A stretch of DNA of 64,000 bases from positions 62,001 to 126,000 of the forward strand of contig JBMHCX010000007.1 of assembly GCA_049889695.1 (NCBI GenBank). The letters run 5' to 3'. The notes under the pieces were generated by a model. It was not told the DNA's origin, ran no database searches, and saw only the letters and a program-made list of their open reading frames with translations. Of this stretch, positions 35,081 through 44,682 are shown one piece after another. This DNA comes from WTJH01 sp049889695. GTDB lineage: Bacteria > Bacteroidota > Bacteroidia > Flavobacteriales > Flavobacteriaceae. Each line of letters starts with the position of its first letter. Positions within the stretch are counted from its first letter, which is position 1. The position numbers and the translations under genes were made by a program.

Positions 35081-37282
35081 TTAACTGCGCGTAACTTTTT
35101 CAATTCCATTGATTCTCAGCAAATTTTGAACCAATTTGTTGAGCATCGCCTTATTTTTTACACTGACGCTGATTTCCCCTTTAAACAGTCCATCGTTGGT
35201 TTCAAAACTCAACCGATTGATGTTCACATGCATAGTAGTAGAAATAATTCGTGTTACATCGTTTACAAGTCCGAGCGCATCAAAACCACTCAATTTTAAA
35301 ATGGCAAAATATTCTTCTGCAGAAGTGTCGGTCCACTTCGCGGGTAAAATGCGATAGGCGTAGTTGGATTGTAAGGCCAGTGCATTGGGGCAATCTTTTT
35401 TATGTACTTTGATTCCGTCTTTAACCGTGATAAATCCAAAAACTTCATCCCCTGGAATAGGACCACAGCAGCTGGCCAAACTGTGCGACAAGGTTTGCTT
35501 GTCTTTTCCGAACACCAACTTGTCGAACTTATTAGATATTTCATCGGTAGGAATCACTTTCCTGGGCTCTTGGGATCGGATGCGACGTTTAAAAAAGTTG
35601 ATCAGGGTGTTGTTATAGTCGGCGGCAAATTCTTTGAGCTTGGCATTGTCCAAGGTTCCCAATCCAATTCTGTAAAACAAGTCCTGACTGGCATTAAGCT
35701 TGAAATAACGCAACATCTGATTGATGGTTTTTTCGTTATAACTCAGCTTAAGGGGTTTTAATTTTCGACGGAGAATCTCTTTTCCTTCTTCTGCAATGCG
35801 CTTTTTTTCTTCGTTTAAAGAGGATTTTATTTTGGCGCGAGCTCTGGATGTGCGAACAAAATCCAACCAGTTCGCCGTCGGTTTATTTTGATTGGAAGTA
35901 ATGATTTCTACATGATCTCCACTTTTGAGTTCACGACTCAAGGGAACGAGCTTACCGTTGACATTAGCTCCTCTAGATTTCATCCCTACTTCGGTGTGAA
36001 TACTAAAGGCAAAGTCTAAAGCTGTAGCTCCCTGTGGTAGAGACTTTAATTCTCCATCTGGTGTAAAGACAAAAATTTCTTTAGCATAAAGATTCAGCTT
36101 GAAATCGTTGACAAAATCAACCGCATTCCCCGTATTGTTTTCCAATACTTCTTGTAGACGATTCAACCAGTCTTCTATTCCGATCTCTTTTTGATTTCCC
36201 TGTTTGTATTTATAGTGAGCAGCATAGCCTTTTTCAGCGATTTCGTGCATACGCTCGGATCGGATTTGCACTTCTATCCAACGGCTTTGTGGCCCCATGA
36301 CAGTAATGTGCAAGGCTTCATAGCCATTCGACTTGGGAGACGTAATCCAATCGCGTAGTCGGGTAGGGTTGGGGGTAAAAAAGTCCGTAATGACAGAATA
36401 AATTTTCCAAGCCAGAAATTTCTCCTGCGACCGATCGGCCTGATAGACTATTCGGATCGCAAATTTATCGAACACCTTTTCATAGGGGATGTTCTGTTTT
36501 TGCATTTTCCGATGGATGGAGTGGATTGATTTACTTCTCCCTTTGACAAAATATTGAAGTTGTTCTTTGTTGAGTTGATCTTCAATTAAGCTAGTGAAAG
36601 ATTCAATATATGCTTCTTGTTCTTCTTTGCTCCCTTCAATTTTTGCCTTGATGTCTTTGTAACGTTGCGGCTCTGTGTATTTTAACCCTAAATCTTCTAA
36701 TTCTGTTTTAATGTTATAGAGCCCTATTCGGTGGGCAAGAGGCGCGTAGATATAAAGTGTTTCTGATGCGATTTTAACCTGCTTGTATTCTGGCATCGCA
36801 TCCATAGTTTGCATGTTGTGCAAACGATCTGCAATTTTGATAATGATGACCCGAACATCGTCGTGCAAGGTGAGTAGCATCTTTCGAAAATTCTCGGCCT
36901 GTAATGAGATGTCCTTATCTTTCTTAAGATGCGCTATTTTAGTGAGTCCGTGAACAATTTTAGCAACGGTTGGCCCGACTAAGCGTTCCAAGTCTTCGAT
37001 GGTATATTCGGTGTCTTCAACAACATCGTGCAGCAAGGCAGCTGCAATAGAAGTAGCGTCTAATCCGATTTGGTCGGCGACAATTTTAGCGACGGCTATG
37101 GGATGAAAAATATAGGCTTCCCCTGATTTTCGGCGTTGCTCTCGGTGTGCATCCACAGCCGTATCAAAGGCTAAACGGATCAGTTTTTTATCCTCTTCCG
37201 TGAGGGTTTGGTAGCTGATACGAAGCAGTTCTTTATACTGTTGCGCAATTTCTTTATTTTCAATTTCGGGATCAACAATCAT
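35081..37282 (-). CDS. Bifunctional (p)ppGpp synthetase/hydrolase, RelA/SpoT family
   Basis: 733 residues, full-length RSH protein controlling the stringent response alarmone. Order: HD hydrolase with FHPIAVAKIVAD and AAALLHDVVEDTEYT; synthetase with RSKSIHSIHRKMQKQ and PKSNGYEALHITVMG, the conserved substrate-binding motif; TGS domain (IFVFTPDGELKSLPQGATAL); helical and Cys/His zinc-finger region (LSHSLASCCGPIPGDEVFGF); C-terminal ACT domain. Intact HD motif implies hydrolase activity; both activities are possible. The first codon could be GTG 37285 or ATG 37282; I use the ATG. Located between fur and an SPOUT methyltransferase. Confidence 0.96.
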   Translation of the reverse strand: MIVDPEIENKEIAQQYKELLRISYQTLTEEDKKLIRLAFDTAVDAHREQRRKSGEAYIFHPIAVAKIVADQIGLDATSIAAALLHDVVEDTEYTIEDLERLVGPTVAKIVHGLTKIAHLKKDKDISLQAENFRKMLLTLHDDVRVIIIKIADRLHNMQTMDAMPEYKQVKIASETLYIYAPLAHRIGLYNIKTELEDLGLKYTEPQRYKDIKAKIEGSKEEQEAYIESFTSLIEDQLNKEQLQYFVKGRSKSIHSIHRKMQKQNIPYEKVFDKFAIRIVYQADRSQEKFLAWKIYSVITDFFTPNPTRLRDWITSPKSNGYEALHITVMGPQSRWIEVQIRSERMHEIAEKGYAAHYKYKQGNQKEIGIEDWLNRLQEVLENNTGNAVDFVNDFKLNLYAKEIFVFTPDGELKSLPQGATALDFAFSIHTEVGMKSRGANVNGKLVPLSRELKSGDHVEIITSNQNKPTANWLDFVRTSRARAKIKSSLNEEKKRIAEEGKEILRRKLKPLKLSYNEKTINQMLRYFKLNASQDLFYRIGLGTLDNAKLKEFAADYNNTLINFFKRRIRSQEPRKVIPTDEISNKFDKLVFGKDKQTLSHSLASCCGPIPGDEVFGFITVKDGIKVHKKDCPNALALQSNYAYRILPAKWTDTSAEEYFAILKLSGFDALGLVNDVTRIISTTMHVNINRLSFETNDGLFKGEISVSVKNKAMLNKLVQNLLRINGIEKVTRS

Positions 37283-37308
37283 CACGCCCTAAAATAAGCA
37301 ATTATTTT

Positions 37309-38115
37309 TCAGTTTCTACTCGCTTGGAGCGCCTGATACATAAAGATTGCCGCTGCTACAGATACATTTAGGGAATCGATGGCGTTTTTCATCGGGATTT
37401 GAACTACCCTGTGGCAATGTGAAAGGACTTCATTACTGAGTCCTTCAGCTTCATTTCCAACGGCGATTATACAAGGGCGTTTAAACGCAACTGTGTGCAA
37501 AGGGATGGCGTCTGGGGTTAGTGCCGCCCCAATCATCGCTAATTTTTTTTCTTCCATTAGTGGAAGGAGTTGTTGAAATTCACCCACAGCAATGGGAATT
37601 TGAAAGACAGCCCCCATGCTGTTGCGAATACAGTTCGGATGGTAAACATCTGTTTGTTTGTTAACGACGATTACACCCGTTAACCCAATGCCTCCGGCTG
37701 TTCGTAAAAGCGCCCCTAGATTACCGGGTTTTTCGATCCCTTCCACCAGTAAATAAAGACCGTCGGGCTGAAATTCAACAGCGGAAAAATCATGTTTTTT
37801 TTGTCGGGCAACTGCGAGAATGGAAGTCGACTCCCGATAACACAATTCCTCCATTATTTTGGGAGTCACCCAAACAGTCTTAGAAGAGATATCCGCCAGG
37901 ATATTAGCGTAATTGTCTAGGCTAGCCTCGTTTGCTGTACTTCGGAAATACTGTTCAACAACATAACCGCCTAGGATAGCACGTTCGATCTCACGTGCTC
38001 CTTCGATACAAAACAAACCGCTTTGTTTCCGACTCCTAGAGCGCTGCTGTAGTTTGATACATTGTTTAATGCGCTCGTTTTGAAGACTAGAAAGGGGAGT
38101 TTTTGGAGTATTCAA
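37309..38115 (-). CDS. TrmH/SpoU-family RNA 2'-O-methyltransferase
   Basis: 268 residues. The N-terminal substrate-binding domain (LSSLQNERIKQCIKLQQ, GLFCIEGAREIERAI) is followed by the SPOUT trefoil-knot domain with motif 1 EGIEKPGNLGALLRTAGGIG, motif 2 IAVGNEAEGLSNEVL and motif 3 VQIPMKNAIDSLNVSVAAAI. These are the AdoMet-binding residues. It methylates a ribose in tRNA or 23S rRNA; the exact site is unknown. There is no ATG near the N-terminus: the best start is TTG 38115, four bases after the stop of the upstream amidohydrolase-like gene. Confidence 0.93.
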   Translation of the reverse strand: MNTPKTPLSSLQNERIKQCIKLQQRSRSRKQSGLFCIEGAREIERAILGGYVVEQYFRSTANEASLDNYANILADISSKTVWVTPKIMEELCYRESTSILAVARQKKHDFSAVEFQPDGLYLLVEGIEKPGNLGALLRTAGGIGLTGVIVVNKQTDVYHPNCIRNSMGAVFQIPIAVGEFQQLLPLMEEKKLAMIGAALTPDAIPLHTVAFKRPCIIAVGNEAEGLSNEVLSHCHRVVQIPMKNAIDSLNVSVAAAIFMYQALQASRN

Positions 38116-38119
38116 ATAG

Positions 38120-39433
38120 TTATTCGCTTACTTTGGGCAGATAACGCTTCCACAGCTTGGTCTGATGCGTTTCGAGGCTGAGCTCCCGTCCTTGAATAAA
38201 GGCCTGTTCTAGTTGGTTGGTTCGCATGTCTAAAGCGTCTCCTTTGCTCAGGAAAAATGTGGCGTCTTTACCGACTGTTAAACTTCCCAACTGATCTTCC
38301 ATACCGATGATAGTTGCAGCATTTAGCGTGATTAGTGACAGGGCTTCTTCCTTCGTTAAGCCATAGGCAGCGAAACTACCAGCATAGAAGGGCAGGTTTC
38401 GAGTATTCATTCGTTCCATTCGTCCTCTTACATCAATTCCGACCAATAGTCCGGCTTTGTGGAGGGTAGCAGCTCGTTTGAAAGTGGTTTTGGGATCGTC
38501 GTCTTCCCCTTTCGGAAGCGTGTGCGGCTGATTAATGATTACGGCTACATTGTTTTCCTTTAAAAAGTTGATCTGTTCAGGAGCATCTTCTCCACCGACA
38601 AGAACAATTCGGTTCAGTCCGAGTTCTTTTAAAAATAATACAGCATCTACGATTTGCTTTTCCTGAGAGGCGTGAAGATAGACTCGAGATGCTCCGTTAA
38701 AAACGGATCGCATAGCCTCGTAAGGAAGATTGGCTTTTGTTTGCTTACTTTTCAGATAGGCATTGGATTCTTCGAAAAATGTACGAATGCTTTGCACCTG
38801 CTTGATGTAGTTCTTATTGGCTTTAAGCGTGGGGTCTTCTCCTAGCCACCAACGACCGCTCTGGTAGGGAGAGGGCCAGTTTAAGTGTATCCCTTCGTCT
38901 GTTTTCAAGGCAGCGTCTTCCCAGTTCCAAGCATCTAACTGAACTATGCTGGACTTCCCTGAAATACTTCCTCCTCGCGGACAAATTTGTGCCGTTAAAA
39001 TCCCATTCGGGCGAACACTTTCCACCACTCTCGATTCAGCATTGTAAGCGATGATACTTCTGATATGAGGAATGAATTGACCTAATTCGTCGAGGTCATT
39101 GGTGGGGCGAACAGCATCTATCTCGACCAAGCCTAAAGTGGCGTTTAAAGCGATAAACCCGGGGTATAGGTGTAAACCATCGGCATCTATAATCGTATCG
39201 TAATTGCCCGTTGTTTGATTTTTCCGGCTTACTTCCGCAATTTTCCCGTTGATAAAACCAAGAGCGCTGTTTTCGATCACCGTACCGTCACCTATGTGAG
39301 CTGTTGCGCCTTGAATGAGGATACTTTGGTTTTGTGGTGCTCCGGGGGTTTGTTGTGCCTCTAGGGCATTCGTCCAGCCGAAAGCTAGTATAATCCCTAG
39401 GGTAACGATTGTTTTTTTATAGATATTATGCAT
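38120..39433 (-). CDS. Exported amidohydrolase-like protein lacking the metal-binding HxH
   Basis: 437 residues with a signal peptide (to about residue 27, ALEAQQ). The fold is amidohydrolase-like: a beta-sandwich start (ATAHIGDGTVIENSALGFIN), the strand YPGFIALNATLGLVEI, and the C-terminal LITLNAATIIGMEDQLGSLT with GKDATFFLSKGD. In active enzymes the strand reads D-x-H-x-H; here positions 97 and 99 are Asn and Thr, so the binuclear metal site should be absent. Probably a pseudoenzyme or partner of the following gene, whose start lies just 6 bases upstream of this one. Such pairs are usual in Bacteroidota. Confidence 0.85.
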   Translation of the reverse strand: MHNIYKKTIVTLGIILAFGWTNALEAQQTPGAPQNQSILIQGATAHIGDGTVIENSALGFINGKIAEVSRKNQTTGNYDTIIDADGLHLYPGFIALNATLGLVEIDAVRPTNDLDELGQFIPHIRSIIAYNAESRVVESVRPNGILTAQICPRGGSISGKSSIVQLDAWNWEDAALKTDEGIHLNWPSPYQSGRWWLGEDPTLKANKNYIKQVQSIRTFFEESNAYLKSKQTKANLPYEAMRSVFNGASRVYLHASQEKQIVDAVLFLKELGLNRIVLVGGEDAPEQINFLKENNVAVIINQPHTLPKGEDDDPKTTFKRAATLHKAGLLVGIDVRGRMERMNTRNLPFYAGSFAAYGLTKEEALSLITLNAATIIGMEDQLGSLTVGKDATFFLSKGDALDMRTNQLEQAFIQGRELSLETHQTKLWKRYLPKVSE

Positions 39434-39438
39434 GCTAA

Positions 39439-42429
39439 TTAATCTAAAGTTTCACAATGAAATTCTCTCTTTTTCTTCTGAATAGGTGCTTTCGGACGCT
39501 CTCCTCCAGCTTGGGTATCGAGCATTTGCTGCATCAGCATTTGCTTCTCTTGCTGGGCGGCTTGCATTTGGCTTTGCACCCGATCAGCTTCGTAGTAAAA
39601 TATTCCATCGATCATGGTTTTTTCTGCTTTAGCATAGACCGAAAGTGGATGATCTGACCACAGTACTAGGTCTGCGTCTTTCCCAGCTTTGATGCTCCCG
39701 ACATGATCATCGATTCGCAGTAATTTTGCAGGGTTAAGCGTTACGAACTTCCACGCATCTTCTTCTGATATTCCGCCGTATTTAACCGCTTTCGCCGCTT
39801 CTTGATTTAGACGTCTAGACATTTCCGCATCATCGGAGTTGATGGCCACTACCACCCCTGCCTGATGCATGATAGCTGCATTGAAGGGGATAGCATCGTT
39901 CACCTCATATTTATATGCCCACCAATCGGAGAATGTAGAGCCACCCACACCATGCGTTTTCATTTTGTCAGCGACTTTATATCCCTCTAGAATATGGGTA
40001 AAGGTATTGACACGGAAACCAAATTGTTCCGCTACCTTCATCAGCATATTGATTTCACTCTGTACGTAAGAGTGGCAGGAAATGAATCTTTTTCCTTGAA
40101 GGATCTCCCACAAGACTTCCATCTCATAATCATAGCGAGGAGGATTGGTCTGCGCCTTTTGGCGCTTGTTTAGTTGGCGGTACGCTTTCCAAGCTTGTCC
40201 GTATTCCTGAGCTCTAGTGAAGTAATCTACATAGACTTGTTCTACTCCCATGCGCGTTTGAGGAAAACGCGAATAACTCTGCCAATTCGATTGTTTAACA
40301 TTTTCTCCGAGCGCAAATTTGATAAAAGGTTTTGCTTTTTTGTAGAGTAATCCGTCACTCTCTTGACCCCAGCGGAGTTTAATAATGGCCGAACGGCCAC
40401 CAATAGGGTTGGCAGATCCATGTAGAATCTGGATGGTAGTTACACCCCCACTCAGATTTCTATAGAGATCAATGTCAGTGGGATCCAATACATCGGCTAT
40501 GCTCACCTCGGCAGAGGAGTTCTGGCCTCCTTCATTGATACTGGAGGCACCGATATGCGAATGTTCGTCGATTACCCCACTGGTTAAGTGCTTACCGCTA
40601 GCATCGATGACTGTGTAGCCTTCTGCATTGAGTTGTTTTCCTACCGCTACAATTTTGCCGTTCTTAACTTGTACATCGGCTTGTTCTATGATTCCCTCAG
40701 ACTCATTGGTCCATACTGTGGCATTCCGAAAAAGAATATCTGCTTGTTTGGGGAGTGTTTTCCAACCAAAGGCATTGTTGGGGTAGGTGGTCGGGACAAC
40801 CGGATGTGTCTTAAGTTCTTTCTTTTTTTCTTTTTTCGTGCTGTCGCTTGAAGTAGCTGCCAAAGGCTTTAAGGTGAACTCGACCTGCTGCCCGTCCATT
40901 TGGAGTGCTTTTCCTCGGATATTTTTTGAGGTGGGCTGAATTTTGGCGGACAATTGTGCTGTTTGTTTTTCTTCGAAGAAACTTATCGATAACCACCCGT
41001 TTGCATAGCTGGCCTTGGAAGAAAGTTTAAGACTATCCTTGCTCACGCTAGCTTTTAATTTTGTAGCACTATTCTTCAGTTCAATTTCATATTGATTTCC
41101 TGCTAAACGCAACTGATATTTTCCGTCGATTGAGCTTTCCAGGTCTTTCTTGATGCGATCGGGTGTTCCAATCACCCAATTTTCAAGGAGTTCAGTTCCA
41201 GGGCTGAATAAGTCCCCGTTAGTGATTAAAAAGTTGGCTACTGCGCCTTTTCGCAAATGTCCTGCATCAGTTATACCTAATATTTTGGCTGGGGTTTGCG
41301 TAAGTGCTTGAAGTGCTTTTTCCTTCGACAACCCATAGGCAACAGCTGTGCGGAGGTGTTTAAAAAATGCTGCAGCAGATGTATGACCATTACTTGTGAT
41401 GGCAAAGGAAATATTGTTTTGAGCGAGCTGTGATAAGTTTGATGGTGCCTGATTCCAGTAGCGCAACTGATTTAAATTTATTTTTTCCGCAAGCAGAGGA
41501 TCATCTACTGGATAGGATTTTGGGAAATCGATGGGGACGATCAGTGTCGGCCGAATTTTCTTGAGCTCTGAAAGGTGTTCATATGCTCGTCCATCGGAGA
41601 GCACTGCAAAATCGAGGCCTAGTTCTTTTCCAAGACGCGCCGCTCTAATCGTGTTTAAAGTGTTTTTGGTTTCGAAAATTTTCGAAAGATTTTTTTGCTT
41701 TTTGAGCGCCTCTAGGCTTAAGTCTGTTGAAGTGACATTACCTTGAGCATACCATTTCGCATCGGCGTGTAACTGCCGAAGAAGTGCAATAGCCCCCATC
41801 ACTGAACTGGGATACGATTGTCGTGAGGCCTTGCTTTTTTGAAATGAATAATGCTCGGCAACTCCAGTTTGTCGTATACGGTAAGCGTTTGTAGAATTTT
41901 CTGCAGGAGCTACCAAGAGACTTGTTCCCCTGTGAATTCCAGATTTTCTGTGGGTATTGACCAAACCAAAGCCCATCTTGCGAAGATTGGCCGCTTGTTT
42001 AGTGTCAAAGCTAAAATCAGAAGTTGGGTCGTAAGTGCTTTGAATATGATCGTTCCAATAGTATCCTTCACGGTCGGCGGTGTATTGGGCACTACGGCCT
42101 CTGCTGGGAGCAGCCTTCGGGCTGGATATACCAAAATTGCTGTGGAGTTCTACAAACCCAGGATAGATATGCTTTCCTTCTAACGAGTGTACAACAGCAT
42201 TGGAGGGTATTTCTACATTGGTTCCAACGGCCAAAATACGATCGTTTTGAATCAGTAGAGTAGCATTGTTGTAGAGAGTTTTGCTGTCTACATGTATGGA
42301 AGCATTCGTAAATGCATGAAGGGTGTTGGGAACTGTCTTAACTTCTGTATTTGTCGGGAAATAGTCCTGTGCCACCATTCCGCCCATTCCCATCAAAAAG
42401 GCTGTGGCGCCCTTGATCAATTGGTTCAT
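39439..42429 (-). CDS. Exported two-module amidohydrolase
   Basis: 996 residues; signal peptide to about residue 20 (MVAQ). Module 1 (about 35-430) is degenerate: IYPGFVELHSNFGISSP has His96 but Asn98 in place of the second ligand. A beta-sandwich linker follows (about 440-545). Module 2 (about 565-975) is canonical: GVIDEHSHIG with His623 and His625, ISCHSYVQSE and THILEGYK with further His, and VVAINSDDAEMSRRL with the catalytic Asp. Closest named relatives are imidazolonepropionase-like and dipeptidase-like amidohydrolases; the substrate is unknown. C-terminal 25 residues are Gln/Lys-rich. First in an operon with the 437-residue protein. Confidence 0.9.
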   Translation of the reverse strand: MNQLIKGATAFLMGMGGMVAQDYFPTNTEVKTVPNTLHAFTNASIHVDSKTLYNNATLLIQNDRILAVGTNVEIPSNAVVHSLEGKHIYPGFVELHSNFGISSPKAAPSRGRSAQYTADREGYYWNDHIQSTYDPTSDFSFDTKQAANLRKMGFGLVNTHRKSGIHRGTSLLVAPAENSTNAYRIRQTGVAEHYSFQKSKASRQSYPSSVMGAIALLRQLHADAKWYAQGNVTSTDLSLEALKKQKNLSKIFETKNTLNTIRAARLGKELGLDFAVLSDGRAYEHLSELKKIRPTLIVPIDFPKSYPVDDPLLAEKINLNQLRYWNQAPSNLSQLAQNNISFAITSNGHTSAAAFFKHLRTAVAYGLSKEKALQALTQTPAKILGITDAGHLRKGAVANFLITNGDLFSPGTELLENWVIGTPDRIKKDLESSIDGKYQLRLAGNQYEIELKNSATKLKASVSKDSLKLSSKASYANGWLSISFFEEKQTAQLSAKIQPTSKNIRGKALQMDGQQVEFTLKPLAATSSDSTKKEKKKELKTHPVVPTTYPNNAFGWKTLPKQADILFRNATVWTNESEGIIEQADVQVKNGKIVAVGKQLNAEGYTVIDASGKHLTSGVIDEHSHIGASSINEGGQNSSAEVSIADVLDPTDIDLYRNLSGGVTTIQILHGSANPIGGRSAIIKLRWGQESDGLLYKKAKPFIKFALGENVKQSNWQSYSRFPQTRMGVEQVYVDYFTRAQEYGQAWKAYRQLNKRQKAQTNPPRYDYEMEVLWEILQGKRFISCHSYVQSEINMLMKVAEQFGFRVNTFTHILEGYKVADKMKTHGVGGSTFSDWWAYKYEVNDAIPFNAAIMHQAGVVVAINSDDAEMSRRLNQEAAKAVKYGGISEEDAWKFVTLNPAKLLRIDDHVGSIKAGKDADLVLWSDHPLSVYAKAEKTMIDGIFYYEADRVQSQMQAAQQEKQMLMQQMLDTQAGGERPKAPIQKKKREFHCETLD

Positions 42430-42513
42430 AAGAAATCAATTTTTTGTTTTTGTTTTCACGTATCTTCTGTTCGTTCCTAGAAGGATACAAAAACCTAAAC
42501 TAAGCAATTATTT

Positions 42514-43584
42514 TCAGTTAGAAACCTCTGTTGCTGATTTTTCAAAATGTTGAATGATTAACTGGACCATGGCTCCATAAGAGCGAATACCCAGTGGTTG
42601 TCCTTGGGCCTTTAAAAACTGATCATAACTCTGTTTGAAATAGTCTTCCAAAGGGTTGTCATAAGTATTCCAAAATTCTGCTTGCTCTCTAAACCCCTTA
42701 ATGATCCCTGGATGTATTTGAGCTTGAATGATTTTGGCTTTTTCCGGGGCAGTTTTCCAAACCGCCGACAAGGTGTAGCGAAGAGCAAAATTATACCCAG
42801 TAAAAGAGATCCACCGATCTGGATGAGTTGTAGTTGCTAAGAAAGCTCCAAAATTGGCTTCATTTTCTGGAGCAATTCCCAGCTGATGTTGTAATTCATG
42901 AGCGGCCGTTACGGTATAGCTCATCTTAGGAATCCTAGCGTTGATTTGAGCTTCTAGTGTCCATGGATTAACATAACCCGCATACCCCATGTAACTGAGT
43001 ACTAAACTCCATAATGACTCTTTCAGTTGTACTGAAGTATCGAATGACTGAAAGTAAGGAGCCGCTTCAATTAGTGTCCTTATTTCCGCTTTGGTGTATG
43101 GAATTTTAGGAACCGAGTCGGGATGTCTAGTCAGCTCAGTGTGAATCGTATTTGTTTGTTCTACTAAATAATTTGCGGTTCGAATCAGCGCCTTTTGATC
43201 GTAGGATTTGTAAGGTGCTTCTATGGGAAAAACTGGAGGTTTAAGATAGTTGAAACCCCATTGTACCTGAAAGATTAAATAGAGCAGCCCTGACCAAACA
43301 AAAAAGTTGACGGCTGTCTTTAACCCCTGCTGACGGATTTTTGCTAGTTGCCTAATGATCGCAAGAGTGAGGAGACCATAGAGAAGATCGCCAACGGAAA
43401 AAGGAATGGGATTTAGCAAAGCAGAAAAAAGGACTTGTATGCTATTTCTGCTGCTAGCTATCCATGATTTTTCAAGTAAATGATGATTGTTCTGGACGTA
43501 TTTGGAAAGAAAAATTCCACTTAAAAAAAAACTGCATCCGAGGAGTAATCTTCTCCGCAAATGCAGTTTTATAATGGACATCAT
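42514..43584 (-). CDS. DUF3810 membrane protein, predicted zinc metallopeptidase
   Basis: 356 residues. Three hydrophobic segments in the first 125 residues (RRLLLGCSFFLSGIFLSKYV, FSVGDLLYGLLTLAII, NFFVWSGLLYLIFQVQWGF) are followed by a soluble domain. That domain has TAAHELQHQLGIAPENEANF, an HExxH motif with a downstream Glu, the gluzincin arrangement, so a membrane-bound zinc peptidase is likely. DUF3810 members are common in Bacteroidota but uncharacterised. The in-frame TTG at 43599 would overlap the neighbour; ATG 43584 is preferred. It follows the cyclophilin-FKBP gene after 7 bases and is probably co-transcribed. Confidence 0.87.
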   Translation of the reverse strand: MMSIIKLHLRRRLLLGCSFFLSGIFLSKYVQNNHHLLEKSWIASSRNSIQVLFSALLNPIPFSVGDLLYGLLTLAIIRQLAKIRQQGLKTAVNFFVWSGLLYLIFQVQWGFNYLKPPVFPIEAPYKSYDQKALIRTANYLVEQTNTIHTELTRHPDSVPKIPYTKAEIRTLIEAAPYFQSFDTSVQLKESLWSLVLSYMGYAGYVNPWTLEAQINARIPKMSYTVTAAHELQHQLGIAPENEANFGAFLATTTHPDRWISFTGYNFALRYTLSAVWKTAPEKAKIIQAQIHPGIIKGFREQAEFWNTYDNPLEDYFKQSYDQFLKAQGQPLGIRSYGAMVQLIIQHFEKSATEVSN

Positions 43585-43591
43585 CAGTTGT

Positions 43592-44668
43592 TTATTCAAT
43601 CACTTCGACTATCTCTAATTCAAAGATCAGATCGCTGTTGGGCGGAATGCCGCTTCTTCCTTTTTCCCCGTAAGCTAAGCCAGACGGGAGGAATACGGTG
43701 GCTTTATCGCCTTGACGCAACAGGGCAACACCTTCTTTAAAACCTGCGATAAGCTCTGCTTCAGGAGAAACATCTGCTAACAGCGGGACATATTTGCCAG
43801 CGGCTAATTTGGCCTCGTTGAGCATGTCGTTTTGTTGAGCAACTTCAGACATGCTAGTATCTAATAGGGTGCCATCAGTAAAATATACAGCGTAGTGGGC
43901 TAAAGCTTTATTCGTGCTAGTAACTGCAGGGCCATTTCCTTTCTGAGTGATAGTGTAGGATAAACCAGAGGCCGTAGAGGTGGCATTTGCCTTGGCTTGC
44001 TCGAAGCGGGTAGTGTTGTTGCTTTTTATTGCAGCGGCTTTTTCAGCGGCTTCTTTTTCTCGTTGTTCTTTTTGGTCGAGGAATTCCTGAAATACCTTAG
44101 GAGCATCGAAACGCTTTGCTTCTTTCCCTTTTCGAATAATTTTAATGGCTCGTATCGTGTCTTTTTGTTGGATGGTGTCGACCACGCTTTGCCCTTCAAC
44201 GACAAAACCAAAGACGGTGTGTTTTCCGTCGAGCCAGGGCGTTTCTTTGTGCGTAATGAAAAATTGACTTCCGTTCGTTCCTGGGCCGGCATTCGCCATA
44301 GATAATATTCCAGGGCCATCGTGCTTTAGGTCCGTAATTTCATCATCAAAACGGTAGCCAGGACCACCAGATCCAGTCCCAGTAGGGTCACCTCCTTGGA
44401 TCATAAAATCTTGTATCACTCGGTGAAAGAGGATCCCATCGTAGTAAGGTTTTCCTTCGAATTCTGGAGCAACCGTAGGATGGTTTCCTTCGCTTAAAGC
44501 AACAAAATTAGCTACGGTCGCTGGGGTTTTATCGTACGCCAAACTCAGGAGAATATTTCCTTTGTTGGTTTCCATGTCGGCATAAATGCCGTTATCTAAA
44601 TGAGGGTAAGGGGTTTTGCAAGCGCTTAAAACTAAAATACTCGCAAAGAGGTAGAAAAATCTTTTCAT
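43592..44668 (-). CDS. Lipoprotein with fused cyclophilin and FKBP prolyl isomerase domains
   Basis: 358 residues. Signal sequence with lipobox LSAC (Cys17), so a periplasmic lipoprotein. Cyclophilin domain about 25-190 with active-site motifs FHRVIQDFMIQGGDPTGTGS, MANAGPGTNGSQFFITH and LDGKHTVFGFVVEG. A charged, helical linker (190-235, KEAAEKAAAI) leads to an FKBP domain at 240-355 with YAVYFTDGTLLDTS, LLRQGDKATVFLPSGLAYGE and IPPNSDLIFELEIVEV. Both domains look catalytically intact. Dual-family immunophilins are rare overall but known from flavobacteria. It follows gldI by 14 bases; the pair suggests outer-envelope protein folding. Confidence 0.93.
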   Translation of the reverse strand: MKRFFYLFASILVLSACKTPYPHLDNGIYADMETNKGNILLSLAYDKTPATVANFVALSEGNHPTVAPEFEGKPYYDGILFHRVIQDFMIQGGDPTGTGSGGPGYRFDDEITDLKHDGPGILSMANAGPGTNGSQFFITHKETPWLDGKHTVFGFVVEGQSVVDTIQQKDTIRAIKIIRKGKEAKRFDAPKVFQEFLDQKEQREKEAAEKAAAIKSNNTTRFEQAKANATSTASGLSYTITQKGNGPAVTSTNKALAHYAVYFTDGTLLDTSMSEVAQQNDMLNEAKLAAGKYVPLLADVSPEAELIAGFKEGVALLRQGDKATVFLPSGLAYGEKGRSGIPPNSDLIFELEIVEVIE

Positions 44669-44682
44669 TTGTTTCTTAACTA

